Source: Lenzites betulinus (lineage: Eukaryota > Basidiomycota > Agaricomycetes > Polyporales > Polyporaceae). From it: DNA of 64,000 nt. Location: contig JABYQU010000049.1 of NCBI GenBank assembly GCA_022264855.1, positions 62,001 to 126,000 on the forward strand, given 5' to 3'. Below, one piece after another: positions 1 to 11,012 of this stretch; positions within the stretch are counted from its first letter, which is position 1; every line of letters begins with the position of its first letter. The notes below the pieces were generated by a model. It did not search any database and was not told where the DNA came from. It worked only from the letters and a program-made list of their open reading frames with translations. A program made the translations under genes and the position numbers.

Positions 1-1745
1 GCGGGGGTATGAGGTGTATGAGCGTGATGTTCGGCACGCGTTCGCGTGCAAATTCGAGCTTCCCGCGCGAGAGCGCGACGGCGACAATATTGAGCTTGCC
101 CGCGATGTGGTGGATGCGTACGTCTATGTCGTGCGCAAGCATGATGTTGACGGCGCTCTTGAGGATGGGGTTGTAGGGCAGGGACGCACACAAGGAGTTG
201 AACACGGCGACGGTGTTCGAGTTGTCGGACAGCACAGCTAGGCGTTTGATGAACCATCCCGCCTTGCGCCAAACTCCAGCACGGTGAATCGCGGCGCATA
301 CCGCGAGTGCTTCAAAGAAGAAGATGGTGGTGTTGGGGGCTTTTGCGGGGAGGTCACAGTGGAAACCTAGCTCGAGCCAAGGAAAGTAGATGCCGAGGCC
401 GTGGCTCGACGCATCCGTGAGGGCGAATTCGTCGCCTAGTGCGCCAGGTTTGAGGTCTGCGGGAGTCCAGGTGTTTGCGTGGAGGAGGTGAACGCCGGGG
501 GACATGAGGATATGGGACTTGAACCACTGCAGGTCTTGAATGACAGCGGCATTGATGTATACACCGGCGTGACGGTCGCTCTTCCCTGTCATCTTGTCGT
601 AGATGTTGGAGAGCGCGGGCTTGAGGAGAGGGTAGACATTGAAAGCCCAGTTAGCATACCCTGTGAAAGCTTGGAACTCCGTGAGAGACCGACACCGGTT
701 TCCGGGCGTGAGTACGCAGAAACTGTTGATGGTGTCGATCAAGCGCGCACAACCTTCGTCCGGTAGAGTGACGGACATGGCATTAGGGTCAACGTCGAAA
801 CTTATCACGGGAAGACAGACCCCATGTAGTTGCTTGTGCGGCTCGTGAGGTACACCCAGGTCGTCCCAGAGCGTGAGGAGTCGGGCTTGCGGGGTGGGGA
901 AGTAGCGCTGATATGGCTCGTACCAACAGACATTGCCAATCGGTGCGAAACCAAAATCGTCGTCGACATAATTGTGTTTGTAGACGACTCCAGCCTTGTG
1001 TTCGGCGATCCAGCTTACGAGACAGTCGAAGGCTGCCCAGATGCGCAAGGATCCTCGCCCACCGAAGAGGTTACAACGATCTATATAGCGCAGACCGTCA
1101 ATTGTCACCGCCTGCCGGATCTGCCAGAATGGTGACACAGGCATGCGTCGGTAGGCCTGAGAGACGTCTGATTTCCACATAATGAGGTTGCCCGCGTGTG
1201 TTCGACGAAACACGCGTAGAGTCTCCGAGGGCAGGGATGCCGTCGAGTACTGCGCCCTTGATCGCCTCGGGCCGTATCATCGAGTTGAGTGAAGAGGACC
1301 CAGTGCTTTGATCGTTGACAAGTCGGAACTTGGCAGAGTGGGGCTTGGGTACTACGTGGATAGGCATTGAGTACATCCCAGGCAACAGGTCACGTCCGAA
1401 AGACTCGGAGTAGCGGTTGAGCATGATCTCCTCGTCGCGCTGGCTGCGCAGAAATTGGGCCGCACTTTCGTCGTGGGGGGCTGGCTGTTTCTCGTCCCAG
1501 GTGTCCGGGTAGGCGGCGGGCTTCACGTCCGCGTCCAGCCAAAAGCCTTCGCGCAATGCGCGCACCACGGACTTGACGAAATCCTGGTTTGGGTGGTCCG
1601 TGAGATACTCCTCGAAATGGTCGACGTTCACGGGTGTTACGATTTTGAAAAGTGTTGGGTATGCCTTGAGAGTGCCGATGACTATTGGGTCCTCGCGCAC
1701 CGCACGCGGCACGTCCGGGACGGGCGGGTGCGTCAGCGAGACTTC
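1..1745 (-). pseudogene. Reverse transcriptase / RNase H of a DIRS-like retroelement (partial, broken)
   Basis: This is the polymerase part of a retroelement, read right to left and leaving the window at base 1. The N-terminal part reads LLPGMYSMPIHVVPKPHS and NDQSTGSSSLNSMI. The palm motif YVDDDFG lies near 960-980. RNase H follows with ALTDASSHGLG, the glutamate in FFFEALAV, and LSDNSNTV. The last RNase H aspartate, normally in a VADALSR-type motif, is valine here (IVAVALSR, near base 80). A one-base frameshift near 1222 separates the first part (1712-1223) from KSDVSQAYRRMPVSPFWQIRQ, and another frameshift lies near 1745, close to the expected start that overlaps the Gag stop as ATGA at 1818-1821. 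Similar polymerases in mushrooms precede a tyrosine recombinase; that part would lie outside the window, so the DIRS/Ngaro assignment is inference. Confidence 0.8.
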
Positions 1746-1818
1746 GGCGAAACACTTTGCTGGAGCTGCGTGATCGTCTCAGACAAGTCCCCTGAGAAAC
1801 CGCGGCTGCTCCGCGTTC

Positions 1819-3026
1819 TCATGTGCTACGCGCAGTCTTCTGACATTCGTGTCGCTTGTGTCCTGCTGCTCCGCACCCTGCGCACGTGTGCCTATACGGA
1901 CACTCGCTAGCCTTGTTCAGGCATCCGGGACCGTCTTCGCTGTTAAAGCGCCGGCACGCCTCTTTCTGGCGTCCTCCACCGTTTCGCTTTCCTCCCGAAG
2001 TGGCTCCTCCAGCCTTAGCAAGAGACTCGGTGCGGTAGATGTTTGCCCCGCAGGCGTCGATGTACTGTAGTTTGAGGTCTGCGAAACCGTTAAAGTCCGT
2101 GAGGAGGACACGCCACATGGACCCGACTCGTTTCCGCACGGCGCAATCGAAGTCGAGTACACAGCTGTGGACGGCAGGCACAAGCGCGCCGAAGAGACCA
2201 ATAATGAATTCGCCGTACGCGTCAAGTTCCTCCCTCCGGTGGGGGAAAGCGAATGTCGTCACGAGAGACGCTCACTTCCATGCGTAGACCCAATCTCCGA
2301 AACAGGTGACCTTCTTGCTCAGTACGTGACTTCCAGTTCTCTGATCTGCTTGGAGAGCTTCTCCTCAGCGCCAGGGGTATAGCGCCCCACGAAAACGTGG
2401 TCGAGGTTGACCGCTCGTCCAGTAAGCACGCTGACCCATTCGGACTCCGGGAACTCGGGTGCTGATGCCGCCGAGTTGATGTGCCGCTTCACTTGGGTGA
2501 GGTCCTTGCTGTAGATTCGTATGAGCTCGATCGTTTGCGCGACGTGCGGGTCGAGCTGAGTCTCGAGAAGAAACTCCGTGGCTGCCCAGGCGTACGTTGC
2601 TGGATTGACCTTCGTGTGCTTAGCCGGGGGCTCATCGACCTCCTCGCTTGCGGACCAGGACGAGACGGACTCAGGCGGTCTAGAAGAGTTGGGCGTACCG
2701 GCGCTTTGCCGCGTGCGGTCCGTTCCCTCGGTCTGCCCCGCTGATCTCCCATCGATGCTCTCTCCGGATCCAGGGACCGGCTGTCTCCGTCGGTCGACTT
2801 TGTCGAGCATTGCCAGATATGATTAGATGGTTGTGTTGTCCTCAGCGGCTCCAGTGACTTGGGTCTCGGCGACAACGAGCTGAGACGCGATAGCAAGGAC
2901 GGCTTGTGCCTTGCTAATTGATCCGTCTCTGTAGCTATCCACGGCCTTTGAGCACTCACTGAGAGCCAACTGGGCTCCGGCGGACACGGTGTCCTGGGTT
3001 TCCGCTGCCTGGCCATGTTCGGACAT
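1819..3026 (-). pseudogene. Gag-like zinc-finger ORF of the same retroelement (broken)
   Basis: This ORF lies just upstream of the reverse transcriptase on the same strand. It starts at the ATG at 3026 (MSEHGQAAETQD...). It is cut by an in-frame TAA at 2823-2825 and continues in the same frame as SYLAMLDKVDRR, then shifts frame near 2300 into the GDWVYAWK...FPHRREELDAYGEF segment. The C-terminus carries clustered Cys/His residues (CRRFN, GPGC, ECPYRHTC, CGAAGHKRHEC) that look like a nucleic-acid-binding zinc finger. Its stop overlaps the start of the polymerase ORF. The order (zinc-finger Gag, then RT/RNase H) and shared strand support one element. At least one nonsense change and one frameshift make it non-functional as written. 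Confidence 0.7.
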
Positions 3027-3086
3027 GAAAAATTTGACTCGCGAGATGAGAGTATTTTAATACGAGTATATAACCGAAGATTGCTC

Positions 3087-3196
3087 TGGCAGCAACGGGG
3101 AGAAGGGAGTCAGTTGACTGCTCCAGAGAAACAGCGGCAAAACCGTGCGAGGGACGAAGAACGAGGCTTACCTGGCAGCGACGGGGAGAAGGGAGT
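3087..3196 (-). repeat. 24-bp direct repeat flanking a possible 5'-leader intron
   Basis: Two copies of the same 24-base sequence (3087-3110 and 3173-3196, one mismatch) lie 86 bases apart just upstream of the Gag-like start. On the minus strand the first copy ends in CTGCCAG followed by GTAAGC, and the second copy ends in CTGCCAG. The 86 bases between them therefore have a consensus donor, a CTGAC branch-like site and an AG acceptor. It can be read as a leader intron or as part of the element's terminal repeats. Confidence 0.45.
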
Positions 3197-6172
3197 GAGA
3201 AACCCCCTTTCCGGCTGCCAGGCGAGAGCCCTCTGCACGGCGCCTACCAATCGAGACCGGCGCTTCAGCATGGCTGGCGCGGCTCGCTGCCCGGGGGCGC
3301 GAGACGTCAGGGGGACCGGCACCTAGGGAGTGCGTCCGGGCGCGGATCGCTGCCGAGTGCGGCGCAATACGTCTGTCCTCCCGATTCAACATGTGTAAAC
3401 ACTTTGTTTTTAAACTCGATTAGCTGAGGTGTAAGTTAGGGGTTGTAGATTAAAGGATTATAGCTGCTTTTAGAACACTAAGCCCCTTATGAAAAAGACT
3501 TACATACAGCTATTACGATTGATGAGGAACGAAGAAATCATTTCTTATGGGGTGACGTTTCAGCCAACTGATGAAATGCAAATCGATGTATGTGGGAAAA
3601 AAAATTCAAATCCCGATAGCTTTGGATTAGATTTAGAATAGACGCCACATAGAACCTGTTCTAACAGACCTAGGGTTAGGGTCCCAATTCATTAGAAACT
3701 TTAGGGTTAGCGCTTAGTTCCCCTGCCATGCTGTGCTAGCAACTTTGTAGCCTCGGTGTAGTCTCAAGCTAAACCCTCCGAGTGGGTGCTTATCTAACCC
3801 TAGCTCACACAGTGCCTCACTTAGGCAGCTACACCTCTGCCATATAGGCACATTGATCATCTATACTACAATGACTAGCCATATTCTTTTACAACTCATT
3901 GATACCCATATATAAGCCACTTTAGTGTATTACAGCACATATTCAGAGAGCTTATTCTACTAATGTAGTGAAGTAGTAGATTGTCATACACCTCCCTGTA
4001 AAAGTATCAGAAGAGATGTGTAACAAGCAAGCAGGCTCTACTAGCATGTGGCTGTTTTACTGCTGTCTCTAAGGCAAATTCATATGGAATGGCCAGTGTT
4101 TAGGGGAGTATATAAGATGCCTTTCTCACCACTACCATTGAATATAACTGGGCTCCACCTTTCTGGTGATATATAATATGTCCAGAGTGGCCAAAGACTT
4201 ACTCTGAAACATGCTGAACAGTGTTTTTGGCTATCCTGTGATTATTTCCAAGTCCCATGGGCCCCTGTCCTACTTGCCAGCTCAGTGAGCATGACTTGTG
4301 CCTGAGGGACTTGGTAGAATGGAGCTCAGGGCATTTTCCATAAGCAGGGCTCAAAATGATGGAAAACCCGGTATATTGAGCCCAATAATGGTCCGATTAT
4401 TATGGAAATAGTACCATTAGGTGCGCATGAATGAGCACAATCTGTGCATGTATGATACATGATATATTGATAAGCATTCAAGAAGGAAAACACGGTTTTA
4501 CCGCTTTTTTAATGTACTAGCTACTATAATTTGCTATTTATGACATGAAATTTGCCTCTTTCACTACAAAACCACTGCCATTGCATTCCTGTCAGCCATA
4601 GCTTTCTAAAGGTATATAGTAGTCTATACATTGTGCAACAAATGGCTCATACACATGGGATACATGTCAGTCTTTGGGCTAGATCTTATCTCAGAACAAA
4701 CATGTACATACAGATTGGCACGCCAACACTGTTTTGTGTTGGCATGCCTATCTGTATGTTCCTGTTTGCACCAGATCTACTGCAGACTCTATCTTGCCCA
4801 AACCTTGACCAAATTGAATGATTTTGGTATCATCAGAAAGCTACAGTCTAGGCTATCTATTCTAGATTGTGCTGACACCTCTAGGGGTCTTGTAACTGCA
4901 TCAAATGGCTGTATTAGTGCCCATAAGTGACAGAGTCACCTAGTGTGACCTATGTCACCACTAGCCACTGGCTGCTGACCCTATAACATATTTTCCTTAC
5001 CAACTACCCAGGTATTATATGCTGTTAGGATCAGATTGACTAGCTCTTTCTGATAAAACTAGTATTAGTATTTGTTTGGAGGCAGAAATTGCATAATAAG
5101 CAGCGCAAGCACAATTTATATTGCTTATAGGGCTGGAACATGCTTGAAATCTCTGTATTGATACTAGGGTAGTACAAATGCAGATGTGATATATTGTTAA
5201 ATTACCATTGCTCACCATTTCTCCTATTTCAATCAATATACATAATAATACTGTAATATGCACAGATATAATATTGCAGCTTTACATTTTGTTAATGTCC
5301 TTAGATAGGTTCAAAGGCTTTATTGTGCTAAAACACTATAACACATCTATATAACTGATAGAATATTTGATTAAAGATATTTCTCTCTGGACTGTTCAAA
5401 TTCAAGAGTCAGTAAACACTGAGGCTAACCAGTGAGGTAATCATAAGGACAGCACTATAATAAGGGGTGGGTAATAACAAGGATAATATGTCAGTATAAA
5501 TAATACAGTACAATTAGTATCAGAATATATATGCATAGTATGTGGCACCAGCCCTCATCCATCGTATCTGCCGGCAGCGGCCCTCTTGAGCAAGTCTAGG
5601 CAGAGCTTTGTATAGTGCTGCAATGTGGGCATTGGGCAATACCTTTTGTGTCTCATTTGCAACTATATATGACAACAGGTGCTGCTGGATTGAAAAGCAA
5701 GAGTGGTGCTTCAATTGCATCAGCAAAGTGCATAACTGTGTTATAGGTATTCACATACCTTGCTAGTACCCATAGCACACTGTTGGCATAGTAGCCTGCC
5801 ACTGACATTTGTGTGCAGGCCATGGGCTCTACTAGGACTGGGTGTCACACTGTAGTAAGTCCATAGCATGCTAACAGATGATAGGTGCAGCTTTGCAGGC
5901 CACCCAATGGGTCTATACAGTGCTTTGCCATATACTACAGAGGGCCAAATCCCCAGCCTTGGCACTGTAATATTTATTATAAATTGATAATTCCAATTCG
6001 AGCAAGCTCCTCACAGATGTAATGAGAATAATAAGCAAAATATGTTATTTTATTAAACACCACTCTCAGCAGGATACTGGCCTACTATGTATATGCCAAA
6101 TACAGGCGATATACAACAAGCCTAAATCTAGGGTTAATCCCAAATGAGGGAAAGATCTAAAGAGATGTGCTG
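3197..6172. other. Gene-poor AT-rich block left of the hAT element
   Basis: About 3 kb with no convincing coding sequence. The first 200 bases are GC-rich and probably belong to the retroelement leader. Beyond about 3400 the sequence becomes strongly AT-rich. It contains scattered TTAGGG-like hexamers (around 3670-3715) and no long ORF with family resemblance. It reads as old, mutated repeat DNA. Confidence 0.5.
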
Positions 6173-6320
6173 TAGAGTAGAGCATAGGTCCAGGTCACCC
6201 TCAGGTTGACCTGTGTGTGACTTGTCATGGATCATACAGGTCCAGGTCATATAGGTCTAGGTATTTAGGTTATAATGGATTTGTGGTGATGGGGTACAGC
6301 TACAGGTTAACAGGTTATAA
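6173..6320. repeat. Left terminal and subterminal repeats of the hAT element
   Basis: After the 18-bp terminal repeat come several AGGTCCAGGT-like motifs, for example at 6186-6196 and 6239-6248, a CAGGTTGACCTG palindrome near 6202-6213, and further CAGGT copies to 6320. Subterminal short repeats in hAT elements are commonly transposase-binding sites; that role is inferred here. Confidence 0.65.
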
Positions 6321-6687
6321 TCACACATATGACTAGTCCCTTCAACATATCCATAAGTTACTTCAATATTAATAGTTACCCTTCAATGTAATTGCTTATA
6401 CCGTCACACACTGACTACAAGTCATTGGGAATGATCACAAAGTTGTTATAATAACATCAATAGTGAACAAGCATATATAATGGTCATACATCATATTGAT
6501 CAATGAGATACTACATACAGTCAGAGCCGGAATGGTAGGTATGAAGACTAGGTATAGATCCATCGGAGTCATAACCCTCCCCAGTGACAGACGGCACAGA
6601 GTCGATGTTGGTGGTGTGGGCACTAGGGATGGGGAGAAGATCATGGTTGATGAGAGGGATGAAGACATCAGGGGCATCAAAGACTTC

Positions 6688-7339
6688 CTAGGGGAGACCA
6701 ATCAGTAAGCCGATGTAGTTGGTGAACGGGTTCGAGCTCACCATTGGAAGGTGTAGCTCGAGGTAGACGAGTGCTTCAACGAGCTCGTCCTCCGCGGATT
6801 CGAAGCGCCCGAGGCGATGCGTGGCCGTATTGAGGCGGGTGGCAAAAATATCATACTCGGAGTTGTCCAGGTGAGCGTAGTCTTCGGTCGTGTATGCTCG
6901 AAGAGCAAGGGCAAGCTTGAGGAGGAGGTCACACTGGTTTGTATTGACACCACAGTGGGACATCGACGAGCTTTGGATGACGGATATCCAGTGCTCGTAT
7001 GCAATGGTCAGGAGCTGATTTGGGTCCTGGGTAGGGCATAGGAGCTGAAGAAGTCACTTGAATTAGCATGTCAAACGAATGGAAACTGCAGGAACACACC
7101 ATCAAGAAATTCTCAGAGTGTCTGGGCTTCTCTACGGAGATCACAATCCATTTGGGAGGAACCGCAGGGCCCGCATCTGCAGATGCACTGTCTGCACGTA
7201 GGAGAATATTCGCATGTTGAGGCCCAAGGATCCCGCTCTGAGACATCCAGGAGTTGGTGTTGAACTGATCCGCCAGGCGGAGGCAGTTCATGATTGCTTG
7301 CAGGGCCATGTCTGTGGGCGCATTGGGGATATCAGACAT
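6688..7339 (-). CDS. 3' portion of the divergent unknown gene inside the hAT element
   Basis: Two exons are well supported: 7339-7100 and 7044-6688. They are joined by a 55-nt intron with donor GTGTGT, branch TGCTAAT and acceptor TTCAG, in phase 0. The spliced product is 198 residues if ATG 7339 is used (MSDIPNAPTDMALQAIM ...). It is rich in leucine and acidic residues, with no membrane segment or motif that I recognise. An upstream ORF at 7610-7419 (MLHIRADADHQVSFQ ...) may be an earlier exon, but the splice phase does not fit simply. The stop lies about 500 bases inside the left end of the hAT element, so the gene is carried by the transposon. Confidence 0.6.
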
Positions 7340-7988
7340 TTGGGAGAGAGATTAACATGACAGGGGTATGTCGAGCATGTCAGTGCAGGATTGCGAGTGA
7401 GTATAAGTGACCGTGCACTTACCCTCCTTTGCCCTGGGGCCTTGCCCGCATCACCGTTCTCCATATGTTCACAATCGGCACTGTGTTTGCTCGGCCAATG
7501 CCCCGACTGATATCGCGCACTGCAGGTGGATTAAATCCAATGTTATCTTGCAACAGATGTTCATGCTGGAATGAAACTTGGTGGTCAGCATCGGCACGAA
7601 TATGCAACATTTTTACTGTATATGGGAATTCACAGCCACCATATGGGCACGCGGTGGTTCACGAGTGAGTTGGGCATGATGGCCGCATGATGGGGTGTCC
7701 TGGATGGATGTTCAACGGAGTTAAGATAAAAGAGAGAGTGATAGGGTGTATGGCGCAAGAGCTGTGGAGAGGGGGCCGTGCGTGGGGGAGTCCACCCGCT
7801 TTGGCATGAGACACAGCTGTCAGAGAGAGAGCCCGAGGTGGGAGGCCATGCAATGAAGTTGGATTTTGCGCCATGTCTTTGTCCTGTCTGACTCGCGCAC
7901 AACATAGGCTCCCCCCCTCACTGATATCCTTGTATCCACGGTGAGCTCTTATCTGGCATGTCAATCACATTGCACTTACAAACGTGGC

Positions 7989-7996
7989 GTACAAGC
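7989..7996. repeat. Target site duplication of element A (left copy)
   Basis: GTACAAGC here is repeated exactly at 10559-10566, immediately outside the other end of element A. Eight bases is the length made by hAT transposases. Confidence 0.8.
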
Positions 7997-8743
7997 CACC
8001 AGCTGTGGTAGTCGTAATGTATTATAAACCGTTCATGCGCCGCACAGCATTACATTATAAACTGTTCGTGTTCGTAATGTATTATGAGCAGCCAGGGGCA
8101 CCAGTGCTGCCCTCCGGGACCTGCCTAATATGGTAAGCAGGCCCGGAGGACAGTGCTGGTGCCCCTGGGGGCCTCTAATCTCTTATCTAACACAGATAAT
8201 GGCCTTATCTCATCTCCCCGGGACTTTCCCGCGCGCGCCTGTACCTCCCTCGCAGCCACATCCCAATTAGGCAGGTGTGCTCTAGTCCTCCCTCCCCTGC
8301 CTACCTGCTTTGCCTCTCCCTTGCTCAATTCTCGTCCGATTGGCTTCAAAAATAGTGCGTCTTACTTGGGTGTGACTACGCTACAATCACGCGCAAACAG
8401 AGCGGGAATCAAGTAAGTACTGATTGCGCTACAGTAGATACAGTATAAGTGCAGAAGAGGCAACAAAGAACGAGCAATATCTCATCCGTTCTTTGTCGCC
8501 TCGGCGCGCAAAGTACTTTCCCATAACGAGGGAATCCAGCACGTTCGAACGAGCCGTCATGCGCGCAACTCGGCTGACCGACGGTGGAGCTGCGCTCCGC
8601 CCACCCCAGGCAGGAGAGCAGCTCCTCCTCCTCTGTGCATATTCCATTCGTTTTTGCTCGGTTTTGCTCTATTAAGTCACTAGTAGAATGCATGTCATAG
8701 GTACAACGTTTTACAAACATATTATGGTGAAGAAACATGTCAA

Positions 8744-8782
8744 GGAGGGTGGGTAGTAGTCCAACTACTACCCACCTTCCTC
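8744..8782. repeat. Hairpin within the left arm of element A
   Basis: GAGGGTGGGTAGTAGT and its reverse complement face each other over a two-base loop. The equivalent hairpin in the right arm is at 9771-9811. Confidence 0.75.
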
Positions 8783-8817
8783 GACGCATATATCTGTCAT
8801 TTCTGCGCGTATCGCCG

Positions 8818-8874
8818 TGCAAAGGGCACCGCCAGAAAGCGGCGCAACACAGTGTTCTAATGGTGCCCTTTGCG
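8818..8874. repeat. Second hairpin within the left arm of element A
   Basis: GCAAAGGGCACC and GGTGCCCTTTGC pair across a loop of about 30 bases. The mirror copy lies at about 9680-9740 in the right arm. Confidence 0.65.
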
Positions 8875-10558
8875 CGTCGATACGATCACCCAAACCGTCG
8901 CAATATGATATTCTGTGTTCCATGCAGTGTAATCACATGTTTCAGCGATAGATTCATGTGCAAGTCTTCAAATAACATTCTGTTTTCTTTTCATTATTAG
9001 TGTATACCATCGCTATGCGTAACACGTAGTGTAGAACAATCAGAGCCCGTTCCAATGTGTAATCTACTTATCTATGACCGGAATGTACACCCTTGCTGTG
9101 CACGATCCGCGCAACCAATTATTATAAAAATGGGCACGATTACTACACCATGAAGTCGCTATATGTGTACAAATTCCCAAGAGGAACAGATGAAAACAGA
9201 CGGATTAATCATGTTATTACTGCAGACGTGCAGGTAGCCGCCCACCATCTTAAGACGGTCTCGGGCGGCTTCAGCAAGTCTGTATGTACAGCACAGTATA
9301 TACAGACCCTGTAGAACACTTTGTAGCACACAAATTCGAGTTCTTAGCAGATTTACATGTTTTTGGGCTCGTCTGAAAGCTGTATACGAGTGCTATCCAG
9401 CTGCACACTTGATAAATATATATTTGCTTTCAGTAGCTATGTATCAGCTAGATTACTGTGCATCAGCTGCAGTTTTCGAGTTTTTAATGACTTCCTGTGT
9501 TTTTTGAGGACAAATTGATCTACATTGTTATATAAGGGGTATATATAATACATTAAATGTGAGGTAACACATATGTAGTGCTCCAGAGTACCTGTGAAGA
9601 GATGGAAGGGGGTGAGCAGCTGTGGGGGAGGGAGGAGGAGCAGATATGGATAGTGATGTGCAATGTGGTTGTATCGCCGCGCACAAGGTACCGACAGAAA
9701 GCTACATTCAGCCGCTTTCTGGCGGTGCCTTTTGCGCGGCGATACGCTCAGAAACGGCAGCGCTATGCATCGAGGAAGGTGGGTAGTAGTGGGACTACTA
9801 CCCACCCTCCTCGACGTGTCTTTGGGCTGTAGTTTGTTCAGTGGAGGTTGTACCTGTGCAGTAGAGTGTATTGGTAAATGAATAAAGCGAATGCGAGACA
9901 AAAAGAATGAAATACAAGCACAGGAGCGGGAGCTGCACCCCCTCCTGGGGTGGGCGGAGTGCAGCTCCACCGTCGGTCAGCCGATTTGTGCGCATGACGG
10001 CTCGTTCGAACGCGCTGGATTCCTTAATTATGGGAAAGTACTTTGCGCGCCGAGGCGACAAAGAACGGATGAGATATTGCTCGTTCTTTGTTGCCTCTTC
10101 TGCACTTATACTGTATCTACTGTAGCGCAATCAGTACTTACTTGATTCCCGCTCTGTTTGCGCGTGATTGTAGCGTAGTCACACCCAAGTAAGACGCACT
10201 ATTTTTGAAGCCAATCGGACGAGAATTGAGCAAGGGAGAGGCAAAGCAGGTAGGCAGGGGAGGGAGGACTAGAGCACACCTGCCTAATTGGGATGTGGCT
10301 GCGAGGGAGGTACAGGCGCACACGGGAAAGCCCCAGGGAGATAAGACAAGACATAATCTATTAAGAGATAACAGATTAGAGGCTCCCGGGGGCACCAGCA
10401 CTGTCCCCCGGGCCTGCCTACCATATTAGGCAGGTCCCGGAGGGCAGCACTGGCACCCCCGGCTGCTCATAATACATTACGAACACAAACAGTTTATAAT
10501 GTAATGCTGTGCAGGCGCATAAACAGTTTATAATACATTAGAACTACAACAGGGGCTG

Positions 10559-10566
10559 GTACAAGC
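10559..10566. repeat. Target site duplication of element A (right copy)
   Basis: GTACAAGC, identical to 7989-7996. Confidence 0.8.
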
Positions 10567-10825
10567 AGCCCTTGTGGTTCCTCCAAGCATAGCATATGCA
10601 AAAATCGCGCGCGAGCGCAAGGAACTCGTGTTCAAATAGTAAGACAGGTACGCTCATGTGGCATGGTCTTGAACACCCACTGACCAATTTCCTGACCAAG
10701 ATTTGACCTTGGCACTCAATAACAAAACACGCCTCAAGATGTGTCTGTGGATGGTCGGTCCACACGGCGCAAGGGTTTTCAAACGTCAACGCTGAGCAGC
10801 CCAAAGGCACAACACGGTGAAGCAT

Positions 10826-11012
10826 TGCTCAGGCAAGAGCTTATAAAGGTCAGGTGTGTATTTCACAATATCCGTGGTTGTGGGCTCCCCCTGATCACTC
10901 TCTGCTTGCAGTCTTCTCATAGCGCATCCCCCCCCCGGTAGCCGCGGTTAAACAACCTCGGGCAGACACCGGGTCGCAGGGCAGCGACCCCCTAGCCGTG
11001 GAGAGTGCCAGT
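10826..11012. promoter_or_regulatory. Shared intergenic region between the two divergent hAT genes
   Basis: The 187 bases lie between the unknown gene start (10825, minus) and the first ATG of the transposase (11013, plus). The position implies a bidirectional promoter. I see no unambiguous TATA box. Confidence 0.4.

Larger units (their letters stand above)
7997..10558. mobile_element. Fold-back element A (non-autonomous, hAT-like)
   Basis: This 2562-bp element has about 890-bp inverted arms (7997-8886 and 9668-10558) around a centre of about 780 bp. It begins CACCAGCTGTGGTAGT and ends with ACTACAACAGGGGCTG. It is flanked by an exact 8-bp duplication. Mirror-image ORFs read from both arms (8153-8416 plus, 10138-10401 minus) are nearly identical and are a by-product of the repeat. 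Each arm contains smaller hairpins, for example 8744-8782 and 9771-9811. No transposase is encoded. CA...TG ends and 8-bp duplications suggest hAT mobilisation in trans. Confidence 0.85.
7340..10825 (-). pseudogene. 5' portion of the unknown hAT-borne gene, interrupted by fold-back element A
   Basis: An ORF starting at 10825 (MLHRVVPLGCSALTFENP ...) contains several cysteines and histidines and runs to 10559, where element A begins. With A and one copy of its GTACAAGC duplication removed, the frame continues from CLY into ATF and then a GTAAGT donor at the bases just below 7989. Downstream ORF pieces near 7905-7659 are possible exons whose splicing I could not resolve. It is oriented away from the transposase, leaving about 190 bases between the two starts. 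I do not recognise the protein. The insertion should prevent expression of a full-length product from this copy. Confidence 0.5.

Noticed and set aside
8153..10401. Two nearly identical 87-aa ORFs in opposite directions
   Set aside because: They are the same inverted-repeat sequence of element A read from both arms, with no protein features.
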